Source: Agaribacillus aureus (lineage in GTDB: Bacteria > Bacteroidota > Bacteroidia > Cytophagales > Cyclobacteriaceae). Taken from it: a DNA stretch of 64,000 nt. The stretch is from the NCBI GenBank assembly GCA_030442055.1, contig JAUJEB010000015.1:62001-126000 (forward strand), written 5' to 3'. The translations under genes were made by a program, and so were the position numbers. The notes under the pieces were generated by a model, which saw only the letters and a list, made by a program, of their open reading frames with translations, was not told the DNA's origin and searched no databases. Shown here in pieces: positions 29,256 through 39,267 of this stretch. Each line of letters begins with the position of its first letter. The stretch's first letter is position 1.

Positions 29256-29911
29256 AAATCTATGCTTTCAGCGTAAAAATTTAATTTTACATTTCGCCAT
29301 TTTTCTGCGAGTCCAGACTATAGCCAGCAATACTTTACCAGCTACAGTGAGCCGGTTCGATCTTCAAAACTTGTAACTACCCGCTTTTCCTAACAAATTA
29401 CCATGAAATGAGGTGGATTACAAACTTCCGAGGAATGATTCCTTTCCACGTGCTAAAGATTACTACTATAGCCAACCCCTGCCCTTTAAGACCACGGTAT
29501 AACATTTATTAAAAAAACCAGGGCTACCCGTTCGCATATCTTTTGGTAGATATTCTACCCGTTAGAGGTTTACAAAGAGATACTGTTATACATGAGGTGA
29601 TCAATGCCGGTGAAAAAAACAATTTAATGACCTGGTAAAGAAGCAGGTTTGAAAGCTAAAAATCTTAATCTCACTCGTGCCGATGGGTAAAAAATAGGGG
29701 TTACCAAAAATGATAACATAACAGGATCACCGAAATTAGCCTTCTTTCCACCATTCCGGAATATCCATTAAAGAATCCGGTAATATTTATATTTTTTGTT
29801 ACATGAGTCAAACTTAGTGGGTTGAGGAATTTTAATTTCACCGTAATCCTTGTTTTTTGCGGCTTAATTAGTATTCCCACAATACCTATAGATCACAAAT
29901 GAATATTAGTT
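29256..29911. other. intergenic region between divergent genes
   Basis: About 650 bases between the PQQ protein (minus) and the OmpA-type gene (plus). It should contain both promoters. I saw no supportable gene and no strong inverted repeat. Confidence 0.3.
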
Positions 29912-32900
29912 ATGTCGAAAGAAACTATGCGTATGCGCAATTATTTATTGATACTAATCATAAATCTGTTAATTGTGCCTTCACTATGGGCACAGGACAG
30001 CCATGATTTGCCAGTAGACTCCTTGCTGGTTAAGGCACGTGATTATTACAATAAATTCAAAAATGAAGAAGCGGTAAAGGTATATCAGCAAATACTTGAA
30101 GGGGATTCGGAAAATGCCAGGGCTATATTAGGTATTGCAGAAAGCTATTTTGCACTGAATGATTACGTGTTAGCCGAAAAATGGTACAGGGAAGCTTTGA
30201 AAAATAACATTGAGCTACAGCCTGATAACTTTTATGAATACAACCTTTCCCTTGTATCCAATAAAAAGTATCATGAAGCCGACGCCTTGCTATCCGCTTA
30301 TAATGAGGTAGGAAACTATCCGATGACCCAGCAGGTCATGCAGGCCCTGAAGAATATCCACCAGTATTTAAAGGATTCGAGTAGTGTACGGCTTACTAAT
30401 TTGTCTATCAATTCCGAAGAAGCTGATTTTTACCCCAATTATTACGAGGAGGGCATTGTTTTTATTTCATCTCGCGTAAGAGAAAACAACTTTCAACCCC
30501 TGAACTTGTATTTCAGCAAAGAACAGGGAGATACATTTAGTGAACCCGATCATCTGATGAATGATGTCAATCGCAAATTTCATGTGGGGCACAAGGTGTA
30601 TTTTAAGGAAAACAGTAAAATATTATATGTATTAAGTAAAGGGAAAAATGAAGGCAAAAGCGGTTTTTTTCCCATGGAGCTTTACCAGGCGCAAAGCACG
30701 TTAAAAGACTACAAATGGAAAAAGCCCAAACCTGTACCCGTAAATAGTAAAGGGTTTGCCAACTTTCAACCTACGGTCAGCCAGGACGGTCGTACCATCT
30801 TTTTTATCTCCGACCGACCCGGTGGATTTGGAGGTACCGATATTTATGTAACCAGGTATGAAAATGAAACCTGGTCAGAACCAAAAAATCTGGGAGACAA
30901 GGTAAATACCAAGGGCAATGAGCTTTATCCTTTCCTTTATAATAATGAAGTACTTTATTTTAGTTCAGATGGGCTCGATGGTTTGGGAGGGTTGGATATT
31001 TATCAAATTTCAGCCAACAAAACGGATGACAACGTGCCTGAAAACCTTGGATATCCTATCAATTCAACCTACGACGACTTCGCCTTAATTACGAAGGACG
31101 GCAATATAGGCTTATTTTCTTCCAATCGACTTGGAGGTGCAGGTAGTGACGACCTGTACCGTTACGAAAAGATCAATCCGCCCACTGAAGAAATGTTGGC
31201 TACCATTGTTCCGCAGCCAGTCTCACAACCTCCTGTAAAAACATCGTCGGTGAACCTTTACACGCTTAACTATGAAAGGACACTGACCACCAATGAACAA
31301 ACCAACCTGGAAATAAATTTACCGACCGGAACAGCCTATGCAATAGCCAGTTTTGAAAACGGGATTTCCTGTATTTCGGCCGGGATGTCCAGGAAGGACA
31401 TGAAACGTTCGCCACCTATATTGTGCGAAATGCTGAATGATGAGGATCAGATACACGTCATAGGCTTTGCCATCGATAAGTTGACAAAAGAGCCATTGCG
31501 TTCAGCCTCCTTCGAAATCCTGAAAAAAGATGACCTAAGCGCTACTGTCTTTGAAGCCAATCACAGTGTGGTTGCCTTCACCGGTCAAAAAGGAGCATCT
31601 TATATCGTAAAGGTAAAAGAATACGGCTATAAGCCCTACGAATTTGTTATTACGGCTAATCCCAATATCGATAGCCGGGTATATAGAACTGGTTTTGAAT
31701 TGGATAAAAATATTGTCAAACTCGATTACCTGGCACAGGTTGTCAACGCTGAATCCGGTCAATCGGTGAGTAAGGCACAAATCGTCCTGTCTAAACCTAA
31801 AGGCAATGACCAGGAATTTGTAAGCGATGAGGAGGGAAATTTCGAATTTCAGCTTGGTCAGGATGATCAGTTTCTGGTGATGGTAACCACTGAAAACAGT
31901 TCGGGAATATTTTCCGGTGCTGCTTCGCCAACAGCCACAAAGCAATATATGACACACCTGGTTGAAGTAAACGACTTCGCGGAAGATGGGCGCGATAAAG
32001 TGCTGGTGGCAGGATTTATTTCAGACAGTGAATCAGGGCGGTCTCTGGACCATTGCGACATCCGGGTACTTGAAAAGAACAGCAGAAATAGGGTAGATTT
32101 CAACCATCAGCACGGTGTGTTGAACTTCAGGGCCGACAGGAATAAGCAATACATTGCCATTATAAATCATTACGGCTATCGGTTGGAAGAATTCGAAATT
32201 GATACACACACACCTAGCGGCGAAAGGCTGGTTAAAGTCGATTTAACACTGCACAAAAATGAAGGGCAACTACCCTATCAGGTCCATATCTATGATGATG
32301 CCACACTTTCCGACATTGAGGGAGCAGAATTGATATTGTCTTCCTTCAAAAATCCCGATAAAAGCTATCGATCAGACGCCCGGGGATTCGTAGACTTCGA
32401 CGTAGACCCAGACGACCCATATGTGCTAATGGTGACCAAGGATAACAAGTCAGCCTTGTATTCAGGAACAGCCTCAGAAAGTGAAAGCAAGCCGGTGATG
32501 ACCCACCAAATCGCATTGGTAAATACCGATACCGACGATCAAAAAGTTATGATAGCCGGCATCATTGCTGATAATAATACGGATAAGCCTTTGGACAAGG
32601 CCGCTATTAATGTCGTAGAAAAATCCAGTCAGGAGAAAGTTGACTTTCAATATGAAAAAGGTATCGTGTCATTTGAGGGAGACAAAGGAAAAGATTATCA
32701 GGTAACCGTGGATCACGAAGGCTATGAGTCAGCAGTCGTTGATATTGATGCCAGGGATGATGAATCTTCACCATTGGTCAAGTTTAATGGGGTCATGGTG
32801 AAATCAGTCAGCGAGCTAAGTTATACGGGCCAGGTGGTAGACGAACAGACCGCAGCTCCTGTTGAAAATGCCAGGGTAAAAATCAGTGCCTTTAATTCAG

Positions 32901-33934
32901 AAGATGTAGTCATTACATCCGACAAGGACGGAAAATTTAATTTTAATTTAAAACCCGACGACACCTATTTGATCATTGCCAACACAGATGACAAATCGGG
33001 CATGTTGCTCGGCAATGCAACCAAAGAGGAATCATCTCATTATACCACCCACAAAATCAGTTTAAGCGGCACATCGGGCGAAGATAGTAAGATCACCGTC
33101 GTAGCCATGGTTGGAGATGCGCTGACCGGGAAAATGCTGAGTGATTTTGACGCGGTTATTACTAACAAGGCAACCGGGCAGCCTGTTGAAACCAAGACAG
33201 AGGATGGCGTGATCCTGTTCAGCTATAAAATTGGTGATCAATCCAATTTCACCGCCAGCGTCCAAAAAGATGGCTACCAGGACTTTGAAAAAGAACTTTC
33301 ATGGGATATATCTGAGAAGGGGTTGATTGTAAGGACGGACATTAAACTACAGCCGGATATCCTGCCAGTTGGAGGCGAAAAATTTGGTATGGAAAGGCAA
33401 GTACTTGTGCTTAAAAATGCCAGTAATAATAACCAGCTTTGGGAGATCACCAATAGCGAGATCGCCAATGTAAGCGGTCATCCGAATTACGGGCCGGTCG
33501 ATGACCTAGTAAAAAGGCAGTCGATACCACTGAACGTAGAGACACTGAACAAAGTCTTAAATGACGACAAAGCCACTTTCGTTGCCATACACAATGTTTT
33601 TTACGAATTCGACAAAAACAGTATCAGCGAAACCGGAAAAGCCCAGCTAAAATCCCTGGCGGACATACTGAAAACTTACCAACGTCTGAAACTTGAGATC
33701 CGGTCGTACACAGACAGTCAGGGTAGTCAGGCTTATAACAAAGGGTTGTCTGCCAGGAGATCTACCGCAGTGAAAAAACACCTGGTTAAACACGGTGTCA
33801 ATCCATCAAAAATTACCACTAAAAATTTCGGAGAAGATGGGTTGGTTAACAGCTGTGATAATAATGCTGAATGCAATGAAGCAGCCCACAGCAAAAACAG
33901 GAGGACAGAATTTCTGCTGATTTCAGGTAAATAA
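29912..33934 (+). CDS. OmpA family protein with TPR, PD40 propeller and regulatory-like domains
   Basis: This 1,340-residue envelope protein starts with a signal peptide ending near LWAQ. TPRs follow (about 30-155), then a PD40/WD40-like propeller (about 160-410, with ISDRPGGFGGTDIY and FSSNRLGGAGSDDLY). Several carboxypeptidase-regulatory-like repeats come next (about 500-1150; near-repeats VDFDVDPDDPYVLMVTK and FNFNLKPDDTYLIIANT). A C-terminal OmpA peptidoglycan-binding domain ends the protein (about 1215-1340, FYEFDKNSISETGKAQL). The order resembles T9SS-associated PorE-like proteins that tie the machinery to peptidoglycan, but this one is about twice as long. Met1 or Met6 (MRMRNYLL) could be the start. 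Confidence 0.85.
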   Translation: MSKETMRMRNYLLILIINLLIVPSLWAQDSHDLPVDSLLVKARDYYNKFKNEEAVKVYQQILEGDSENARAILGIAESYFALNDYVLAEKWYREALKNNIELQPDNFYEYNLSLVSNKKYHEADALLSAYNEVGNYPMTQQVMQALKNIHQYLKDSSSVRLTNLSINSEEADFYPNYYEEGIVFISSRVRENNFQPLNLYFSKEQGDTFSEPDHLMNDVNRKFHVGHKVYFKENSKILYVLSKGKNEGKSGFFPMELYQAQSTLKDYKWKKPKPVPVNSKGFANFQPTVSQDGRTIFFISDRPGGFGGTDIYVTRYENETWSEPKNLGDKVNTKGNELYPFLYNNEVLYFSSDGLDGLGGLDIYQISANKTDDNVPENLGYPINSTYDDFALITKDGNIGLFSSNRLGGAGSDDLYRYEKINPPTEEMLATIVPQPVSQPPVKTSSVNLYTLNYERTLTTNEQTNLEINLPTGTAYAIASFENGISCISAGMSRKDMKRSPPILCEMLNDEDQIHVIGFAIDKLTKEPLRSASFEILKKDDLSATVFEANHSVVAFTGQKGASYIVKVKEYGYKPYEFVITANPNIDSRVYRTGFELDKNIVKLDYLAQVVNAESGQSVSKAQIVLSKPKGNDQEFVSDEEGNFEFQLGQDDQFLVMVTTENSSGIFSGAASPTATKQYMTHLVEVNDFAEDGRDKVLVAGFISDSESGRSLDHCDIRVLEKNSRNRVDFNHQHGVLNFRADRNKQYIAIINHYGYRLEEFEIDTHTPSGERLVKVDLTLHKNEGQLPYQVHIYDDATLSDIEGAELILSSFKNPDKSYRSDARGFVDFDVDPDDPYVLMVTKDNKSALYSGTASESESKPVMTHQIALVNTDTDDQKVMIAGIIADNNTDKPLDKAAINVVEKSSQEKVDFQYEKGIVSFEGDKGKDYQVTVDHEGYESAVVDIDARDDESSPLVKFNGVMVKSVSELSYTGQVVDEQTAAPVENARVKISAFNSEDVVITSDKDGKFNFNLKPDDTYLIIANTDDKSGMLLGNATKEESSHYTTHKISLSGTSGEDSKITVVAMVGDALTGKMLSDFDAVITNKATGQPVETKTEDGVILFSYKIGDQSNFTASVQKDGYQDFEKELSWDISEKGLIVRTDIKLQPDILPVGGEKFGMERQVLVLKNASNNNQLWEITNSEIANVSGHPNYGPVDDLVKRQSIPLNVETLNKVLNDDKATFVAIHNVFYEFDKNSISETGKAQLKSLADILKTYQRLKLEIRSYTDSQGSQAYNKGLSARRSTAVKKHLVKHGVNPSKITTKNFGEDGLVNSCDNNAECNEAAHSKNRRTEFLLISGK

Positions 33935-34004
33935 AATACAATCGCCAACATTTGTGCCACCGTTGCAACAGTCAGATATAGCTAAAGATCACAAAAGATA
34001 TGGC

Positions 34005-34382
34005 TTAAGTGATCCCATAATGTTGATAAACCGGCTTAAAAAACGTGGGATATAAATAAATATCCGATTCCGTGAATTTCAAATTTTTACCCAGGGATAA
34101 AACCCCCGTCTCCAGATGGTAAACAGTTCCGGCTTTGGCAAATGGAAACGGCTTTATTATTTGGACTGCAACTACCGGATGGTCAGGGAAATATGGATGA
34201 ATGTAAAGCAATCCGGGGATAAATTTTCTATTGTAAGGTTTGAATATCATCGTCTTCTTGCCGGCATCAGCATAATTATACCGGCAAAATTGCAAATAGG
34301 GAGCTTCTTCATTCTTGCGATACAGCCAGGTGAAATTCCTGGGCACATATCCCCCTTTTAACAGGCTTTCAAATGTTCTCAC
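34005..34382 (-). CDS. hypothetical protein
   Basis: This 125-residue soluble protein is rich in aromatic residues and prolines and is convergent with the OmpA-type gene. No signal peptide or membrane segment is visible. Motifs such as MIFKPYNRKFIPGLLYIHP do not match a family I recognise. The composition and intact frame support a real gene, and it is probably monocistronic. Confidence 0.5.
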   Translation of the reverse strand: MRTFESLLKGGYVPRNFTWLYRKNEEAPYLQFCRYNYADAGKKTMIFKPYNRKFIPGLLYIHPYFPDHPVVAVQIIKPFPFAKAGTVYHLETGVLSLGKNLKFTESDIYLYPTFFKPVYQHYGIT

Positions 34383-34589
34383 GGTCAGCGTATAGTATTT
34401 ACTAACGAATTTAGTAAAAAACTAATTAAATTAGCATATTTGCTAAAAAATTTTCCGGGCACTTGGCTTTACCAGGCCTTCAGGTTCAACTCAATGGCCG
34501 ATTTTATATTTTAATTTATTGTCATTAACCGTTACTTTTGCCACTTTTTCCCGTTAAGCCGGGTAATATTATCGGAAAATACCTAGCCT

Positions 34590-35162
34590 TTGAAAGAAGC
34601 ACTAAAAAAATATATTAATAAAATTCATGCGATCCCCGATGAATTGATGGAACCATTCCTGGAATTATGGCATTTAAAATCCGCCTCAAAAAAGGAAATT
34701 GTCACCAGGGTCAACAGTACCGACAAATACCTGTATTTTATTGTCAAAGGCGTACAAAAGGCTTATTACATCACCGATGGCAATGAATACATTATTGCGT
34801 TTTCACACCCATATACCTTCACCTGCATTCCGGAATCTTTTCTCACGCAAAAACCATCTAATTATTGCTGGCAATGTGTCAGCGACAGTGAGTTTTTAAG
34901 GATCTCATATACTGATTTTTTTACATTTGTAGAAAAGCATCCGGCATTTGAGACAATGCTCAGAAAAAAGCTTATTGGTACTTTAGGAGGGCTTGTCAGT
35001 CGTTATCACAGGTTACTGGCTTATCCTATGGAAGAACGTTTCAAGGATCTTATAAAAAACAGTCCGCAGTTAATAAACCTGATACCTCAAAAAGATATAG
35101 CCAATTACCTTAAAATTGATCCTACGAATTTTTCCAAACTCATTAACTCTATTAAAATATAA
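34590..35162 (+). CDS. Crp/Fnr family transcriptional regulator
   Basis: This 190-residue protein has an N-terminal cyclic-nucleotide-binding beta-roll (about 15-130: YLYFIVKGVQKAYYITDGNEYIIAF) and a short C-terminal HTH (IPQKDIANYLKIDPTNFSKLI). This form is common in Bacteroidota, where the ligand is usually unknown. The start appears to be TTG at 34590; the only in-frame ATG downstream would delete part of the sensor domain. It is followed by a terminator and then a methyltransferase gene, which may be its target. Confidence 0.87.
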   Translation: MKEALKKYINKIHAIPDELMEPFLELWHLKSASKKEIVTRVNSTDKYLYFIVKGVQKAYYITDGNEYIIAFSHPYTFTCIPESFLTQKPSNYCWQCVSDSEFLRISYTDFFTFVEKHPAFETMLRKKLIGTLGGLVSRYHRLLAYPMEERFKDLIKNSPQLINLIPQKDIANYLKIDPTNFSKLINSIKI

Positions 35163-35190
35163 TCTTGGTATAAACCAAGATTTCCTTTTT
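35161..35190 (+). terminator. terminator after Crp-family gene
   Basis: A perfect 9-bp inverted repeat, AATCTTGGT (35161-35169) and ACCAAGATT (35174-35182), with an ATAA loop overlaps the regulator stop codon and is followed by CCTTTTTT. Confidence 0.8.
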
Positions 35191-35228
35191 TCCTGGCACT
35201 GAAATTTGTTCCATAAAATTTCAAGACA

Positions 35229-35825
35229 ATGGAACATCAGAAAAATCGTCATCAATACTTATTTAAACATCTTGTAATTCAGGCTGTCATCATGGTTGTG
35301 TATGGCCATTGCTATCACCTGTATGTGGCAAAGTTTCGCCAAGTCCTTTTCGATCGCTTAAACGATCTAAAGAAAATGATCAATAATCAAAAGATAACAC
35401 CTCCTCAACTATATAAAACGTTTATCGGGCTGATGTTTCTCATTTTTGTATTCGCAGAGAAAAAAGTGATCCATTTCCCTTATAACTTGTCAGGACTCCT
35501 TTTTCTCATCACCGGTTCCTACATGGCGCTGAGCACCAAAAAGATGTTCAAGCGAACCAACACACCGATCCCCCCCACGGCGATGCCTGAAAAGTTGCAC
35601 ACAAAAGGTATATTTAAATACACGCGAAATCCCATGTATCTGGGCATTGTCATGGCATTATTAGGTGTCGCACTGCTAACCGGCATGTTGATAAATATGT
35701 TGTTTCCCGTGCTGTACCTGGTTATTTTAGACCGGTTTTACATTGTTCAGGAAGAAAAAAATTTAGCCGATGTTTTTGGCCTGGAATATTTTAAATATAA
35801 AAGCAGTGTCCGGAGGTGGTTATAA
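35229..35825 (+). CDS. isoprenylcysteine carboxylmethyltransferase-like membrane protein
   Basis: This is a small multi-pass membrane methyltransferase of the ICMT/PEMT group. The C-terminal SAM-binding signature is visible as GIFKYTRNPMYLG, then EEKNLADVFGLEYFKYK and a final RRW. An internal start at 35376 (MINNQKITPP) would give 149 residues, the usual family size. The 49 residues before it look unlike the family and could be non-coding, so I regard 35376 as about equally likely. The substrate is unknown. It is 66 bp downstream of the Crp-type regulator. Confidence 0.8.
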   Translation: MEHQKNRHQYLFKHLVIQAVIMVVYGHCYHLYVAKFRQVLFDRLNDLKKMINNQKITPPQLYKTFIGLMFLIFVFAEKKVIHFPYNLSGLLFLITGSYMALSTKKMFKRTNTPIPPTAMPEKLHTKGIFKYTRNPMYLGIVMALLGVALLTGMLINMLFPVLYLVILDRFYIVQEEKNLADVFGLEYFKYKSSVRRWL

Positions 35826-35872
35826 AACTGATAACCAGTACAAAATATAGAACCGTTCGTGAACGCATCCAA

Positions 35873-35907
35873 AATTACAATTACAATTACAATTACAATT
35901 ACAATTA
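35873..35907 (+). repeat. AATTAC microsatellite
   Basis: Five exact copies of AATTAC plus a partial unit lie about 50 bp downstream of the methyltransferase gene. A six-base unit can expand or contract by slippage, but no gene is seen that it would switch. Confidence 0.85.
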
Positions 35908-35998
35908 AAAGTCAACGTATTTCCTGGAGAACATTTGCCTTGATTGTACAAATACCGTTTGTGATCATTGAAGCAGGAACAATTTCCGGCGCTGATCA

Positions 35999-36484
35999 CT
36001 ATTTGTTATCCAATTCAAAAAAAACCTCTATCTTATTAAAGATCAATTCCTGATCCTTGCCATGATTTAAACAATTAAACAATTCGGCATTCAACGAACA
36101 ATCAACAGCCTTTCCGTTCCTTATTTTCAACAATTGTGGAAACCGGGAATAATGTTGAAAACTATAAAAAGCCTTTGATATAAATCGGGACTCATAATTG
36201 GATTCAATGCTTTTTCCGTTTAAAAACAGCGGTTCAACTTCCTTGGGAAGTCTAGGTAAAATTTGGGTTTGAATATAATCAAATCCTTTTTTCCGGTTAT
36301 TGTAACAGAAAAAGTTCTTTCCTTCAATTGTCTTTAAATATTGCTGGTATTCTCTGTTAAACTGCCTGTCTTGTAACCAACCAAATGGTGCCAGTATTAT
36401 GGCAAAAGGAAGAACAATAATGCCGATCACCAACGTAGACAGCACCAATAGCATCAATGTCAATATTTCCTTCAATCTACTCAT
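35999..36484 (-). CDS. hypothetical membrane-anchored protein
   Basis: This 161-residue protein has one strong N-terminal membrane segment (residues about 6-35, LMLLVLSTLVIGIIVLPFA). A soluble, cytoplasmic or periplasmic part with FFCYNNRKKGFDYIQTQI and AVDCSLNAELFNCL follows. I chose the start at 36484 (MSRLKEIL); an upstream Met at 36511 would add nine residues. No family was recognised. Confidence 0.5.
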   Translation of the reverse strand: MSRLKEILTLMLLVLSTLVIGIIVLPFAIILAPFGWLQDRQFNREYQQYLKTIEGKNFFCYNNRKKGFDYIQTQILPRLPKEVEPLFLNGKSIESNYESRFISKAFYSFQHYSRFPQLLKIRNGKAVDCSLNAELFNCLNHGKDQELIFNKIEVFFELDNK

Positions 36485-36511
36485 TTTCAGTTGTTTGCTA
36501 ATAAAAAACAA

Positions 36512-37574
36512 AGAAATCTATTTTCCATTTTCAACTATTAATTTGTAAAACTAATACCCATATGTCGTAAAATCAATATATTCCAGGCCTGCCCCTGACT
36601 AAAATCTTATTCCCACCGGCGATTGTTATAATACTATTTGTTTTAAATATTTTATAATGTTCTAACAATATAACAACATAAAACATATAAACGATTGTCA
36701 CACATTGTTCAGATACAACCCCACAGATCAATTTGACCCGTGGATAAATTGTCGTTTTCATCCCAGCGGTAGTGGCAAGCACCTATGGAGTGTGGTTTAT
36801 CAGTAACTGATCGTTATCAAATAGATCCACATCACAACACCGTTAGCGGTTGTCAAGACTGCCTTTCTTCCACTTTGCAGAGGGATTGGCTGATTCATCA
36901 AATACTAATTTAAACCACTGATTATCAACCACAATACGCTTAATTTTTACTTTTTTTCCACCATGTAATTCCTACTAAGCCAAGGTGTAATTTCTACCTT
37001 ATTTTCATGTAACCCCTACCTTTTTTTGGGCATATTCTGTTACTTTCCATGTATTTGCTACCCTTTTTCGATGTAAATTCTACCCTATTTTATGTAAAAC
37101 CTACGAATTCTTCACTTAGCCTCTTGACAATTGCTTTTGCAACCACTACCTTAAAAATTATATAAACCCAATAGGATATTTCATGCACTTGACAATGAGC
37201 CCTTGCCCAACCTTCATACCAGCTTTGTCGGTTTGAAGTAATCTTCGAGGGGCAAAGGGTTCAGTTGTTTTACAAGCCTTGAACAAGGTGCGTAAATGCG
37301 GAGAAATATGGGGTGGGAAACTAAAGCAACGATGCTACTAGTCTCTACCATTTGACGCCAGCTAAAACCCAAATTTTGCTGTAACGGTCTTTTGAAATGG
37401 CTAAAGTCAATCAATAGGCATTTTGGTAAAAACCTTTGGGAGAGAATGTTAATACAAAATAGGGATAATAAGAGAATGACTACTCAACCATCATTAAATG
37501 CATTGCAAAATGTAGTGAGCCAGCTTTCGTATGTCGCATTAGAAGATTTTTTTCAATAGATATTCATTAGTATC
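36512..37574. other. degenerate non-coding region
   Basis: About 1.06 kb with no convincing gene. It contains the phased 22-bp repeats described separately. Short frames inside (for example on the minus strand at 37214-37414) are interrupted and show no family signature. It may be the relic of a mobile element. Confidence 0.4.
36963..37106 (+). repeat. phased ~22-bp imperfect direct repeats (ATGTAAnnnCTACC)
   Basis: Six recognisable copies of ATGTAA-N3-CTACC start at 36963, 36985, 37007, 37049, 37071 and 37092. The spacing is 21-22 bp, or twice that where one copy has decayed. Two helical turns per unit means all copies face the same side of the DNA. Multiple terminal repeats of this kind mark the ends of IS21-family elements, where the transposase binds; an operator array is the other option. 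Confidence 0.6.
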
Positions 37575-38711
37575 ATGAGAAATAAAATCTTCATCCTGGT
37601 AACAGGGTCGCTCCTTTTTAGTACGACAGTTATTCTCATATTGTATGCATTTTCAGACAAGCCGATCCGACAATACGACTTTATACGCTTTTATCCACCC
37701 CAGCCGATCACCTTATTGTCTTCCATTGATATTCAGTACAATTCCTATTATATCGCCGGCGGAACAGCCAATCATTTATTTCTAGGCAATTTCACGGCTC
37801 CCTTGCATCTTTTAGTTACCAACAAGACACTTACCGACACTCAACATGTACAACTGAAAATTAAAGAATTAGAAAAATATAAACTTCGATCACTTATGGT
37901 GACCGTAGACTCCCCTTATTTCTATTGCACCGATGGTGCGGCTCCGGCGATTTTTAAGGGCACTATAGATAAATTCGAAGCTAATAAACTTAAGGATGAC
38001 AAGGCCTATTTCGAAACTTTTATTCCACTCAGTCAATCCTCCTTTGCCTTGACGATGATCAGCAGCGCTTCCAAAGAAAACATCTTAGCCAGGCAAACCA
38101 CCTACCCACCCTATTTGCAGCAATTCAATACCATTCTGGAAAAACAGGTTGATGGTATATTCTGTACAGAAGGTATGCTGCATTATTCCCGCGAGCTGGC
38201 GGGCCTTGTTTATCTATATCACTACCGTAACCAATACATTTATATGGATAGCAGCCTAAATGTAAAATACAAAAGTAATACCATCGACCCCATCAGCCAG
38301 GCCCAAATCAAGGTCGGAGAAATCAAATCAAGCAATTCGGTAAGAATTACGGGAACCCCATTAACAGTCAATCGCCAAAGCTGCGTCACCGGTCGTTGGT
38401 TATTTATTGACGCCAACCTGTTGGCTAAAAATGACCCTCCGGATATACTTGATCACTCGTCGGTGATAGACTTGTATGACCTGAAGGAAGGAACTTATCA
38501 ATTCAGCTTCCACCTACCTGAACAACAAGGCGCAAAAATTGGAAAATTCAGGGTATTCGGCGACAAGCTGTTTGCGTTATACGATCGATTTTTATTCATG
38601 TATCAGATCAATACGAAATACCTTGACAACCCTCAGGAACTAAGAAAAGGAAACCTTGTCAGTATCGGGGGCAACAACCAACTGTCGAAACTATACCACG
38701 AGCAATTATAA
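37575..38711 (+). CDS. hypothetical exported or membrane-anchored protein
   Basis: This 378-residue protein has an N-terminal membrane segment (about 5-26, ILVTGSLLFSTTVILIL). The remainder is strand-rich and probably a propeller-like extracytoplasmic domain; repeats of the form YNSYYIAGG, VDSPYFYCTDG and NQYIYMDSSLNVKYKS recall blades. In Bacteroidota such proteins are often encoded beside small exported DUF6520-type peptides and redox-membrane genes, and a peptide of that type follows here by 96 bp. The function is unknown. Confidence 0.6.
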   Translation: MRNKIFILVTGSLLFSTTVILILYAFSDKPIRQYDFIRFYPPQPITLLSSIDIQYNSYYIAGGTANHLFLGNFTAPLHLLVTNKTLTDTQHVQLKIKELEKYKLRSLMVTVDSPYFYCTDGAAPAIFKGTIDKFEANKLKDDKAYFETFIPLSQSSFALTMISSASKENILARQTTYPPYLQQFNTILEKQVDGIFCTEGMLHYSRELAGLVYLYHYRNQYIYMDSSLNVKYKSNTIDPISQAQIKVGEIKSSNSVRITGTPLTVNRQSCVTGRWLFIDANLLAKNDPPDILDHSSVIDLYDLKEGTYQFSFHLPEQQGAKIGKFRVFGDKLFALYDRFLFMYQINTKYLDNPQELRKGNLVSIGGNNQLSKLYHEQL

Positions 38712-38807
38712 CTACCAATGCAGTCACAAAAGCTTAACTATTCAAAAAAGTAAAAGGAATGTAAACAAGCTTAAATCACAAATCCATAAATTAAACCATT
38801 TATTATT

Positions 38808-39107
38808 ATGAAAAATTTAAGAATTGTCTTAGTAAGTTCAGCCTTGGTATTGGCTATTGGTGCTTCTTATGCTCATAACAGCAAATACCAACGTGCGACA
38901 AGCAAAGCAACTACTGTAGCAAAATATGGTAGTTTCCTCAGCGGCTGCCAATTAGGTACCCTAAATGAATTTGAATGGCAATGTTCGACTACTCCACATA
39001 CCACCATTCGTTGTACCGTTACGCTGGGGCTTGAAACAAAAGTTGCCTGGGAGATCATAAATATCGGAGGCTTATGTGCCATACCTATTTACCGGACCGG
39101 GCCTTAA
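38808..39107 (+). CDS. small exported cysteine-rich protein, DUF6520-like
   Basis: This 99-residue protein has a clear signal peptide (MKNLRIVLVSSALVLAIGASYA). The mature part has four cysteines in the order SGCQLG, EWQCST, TIRCTV and GGLCAIPIYR, matching the spacing I recall for DUF6520 peptides of Bacteroidota. Such peptides are of unknown role and often lie in tandem with exported propeller-like proteins. ATG at 38808 is preceded by an A/T-rich leader typical of the phylum. Confidence 0.65.
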   Translation: MKNLRIVLVSSALVLAIGASYAHNSKYQRATSKATTVAKYGSFLSGCQLGTLNEFEWQCSTTPHTTIRCTVTLGLETKVAWEIINIGGLCAIPIYRTGP

Positions 39108-39138
39108 GATTCAGACAGCTTATAAAGCTATTCTCTTT

Positions 39139-39229
39139 AAATTGTGGCAAGAATATTTAATTAAATACCACAATTTCACAATCCGGGACCCCCCGGATAT
39201 CCTGTCCGCAGTTTTTCCGGGGTCTTGGT
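39139..39229. terminator. convergent hairpin cluster
   Basis: AAATTGTGG (39139-39147) pairs with CCACAATTT (39168-39176). ATCCGGG (39181-39187) pairs with CCCGGAT (39192-39198). The GACCCC segment starting at 39187 can instead pair with the TCCGGGGTC that follows a TTTTT run, so the structures compete. The cluster lies between the DUF6520-like gene and the convergent SusD gene. Confidence 0.45.
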
Positions 39230-39267
39230 TTGAATATTTACTTACGGAAAGTTGACCTTTCAGCCAA

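Noticed and set aside
35859-36053. 64-codon frame over the AATTAC microsatellite
   Set aside because: The N-terminal TITITIT run is only the translation of the simple repeat.
36963-37106. CRISPR array
   Set aside because: Repeats are only about 14 conserved bases with 7-8 base gaps, too short and uneven for repeats and spacers, and no cas gene is present.
37214-37414. 66-codon minus-strand frame as a transposase remnant
   Set aside because: No transposase motif is visible and the frame has no plausible start context; it is more likely chance within a decayed region.
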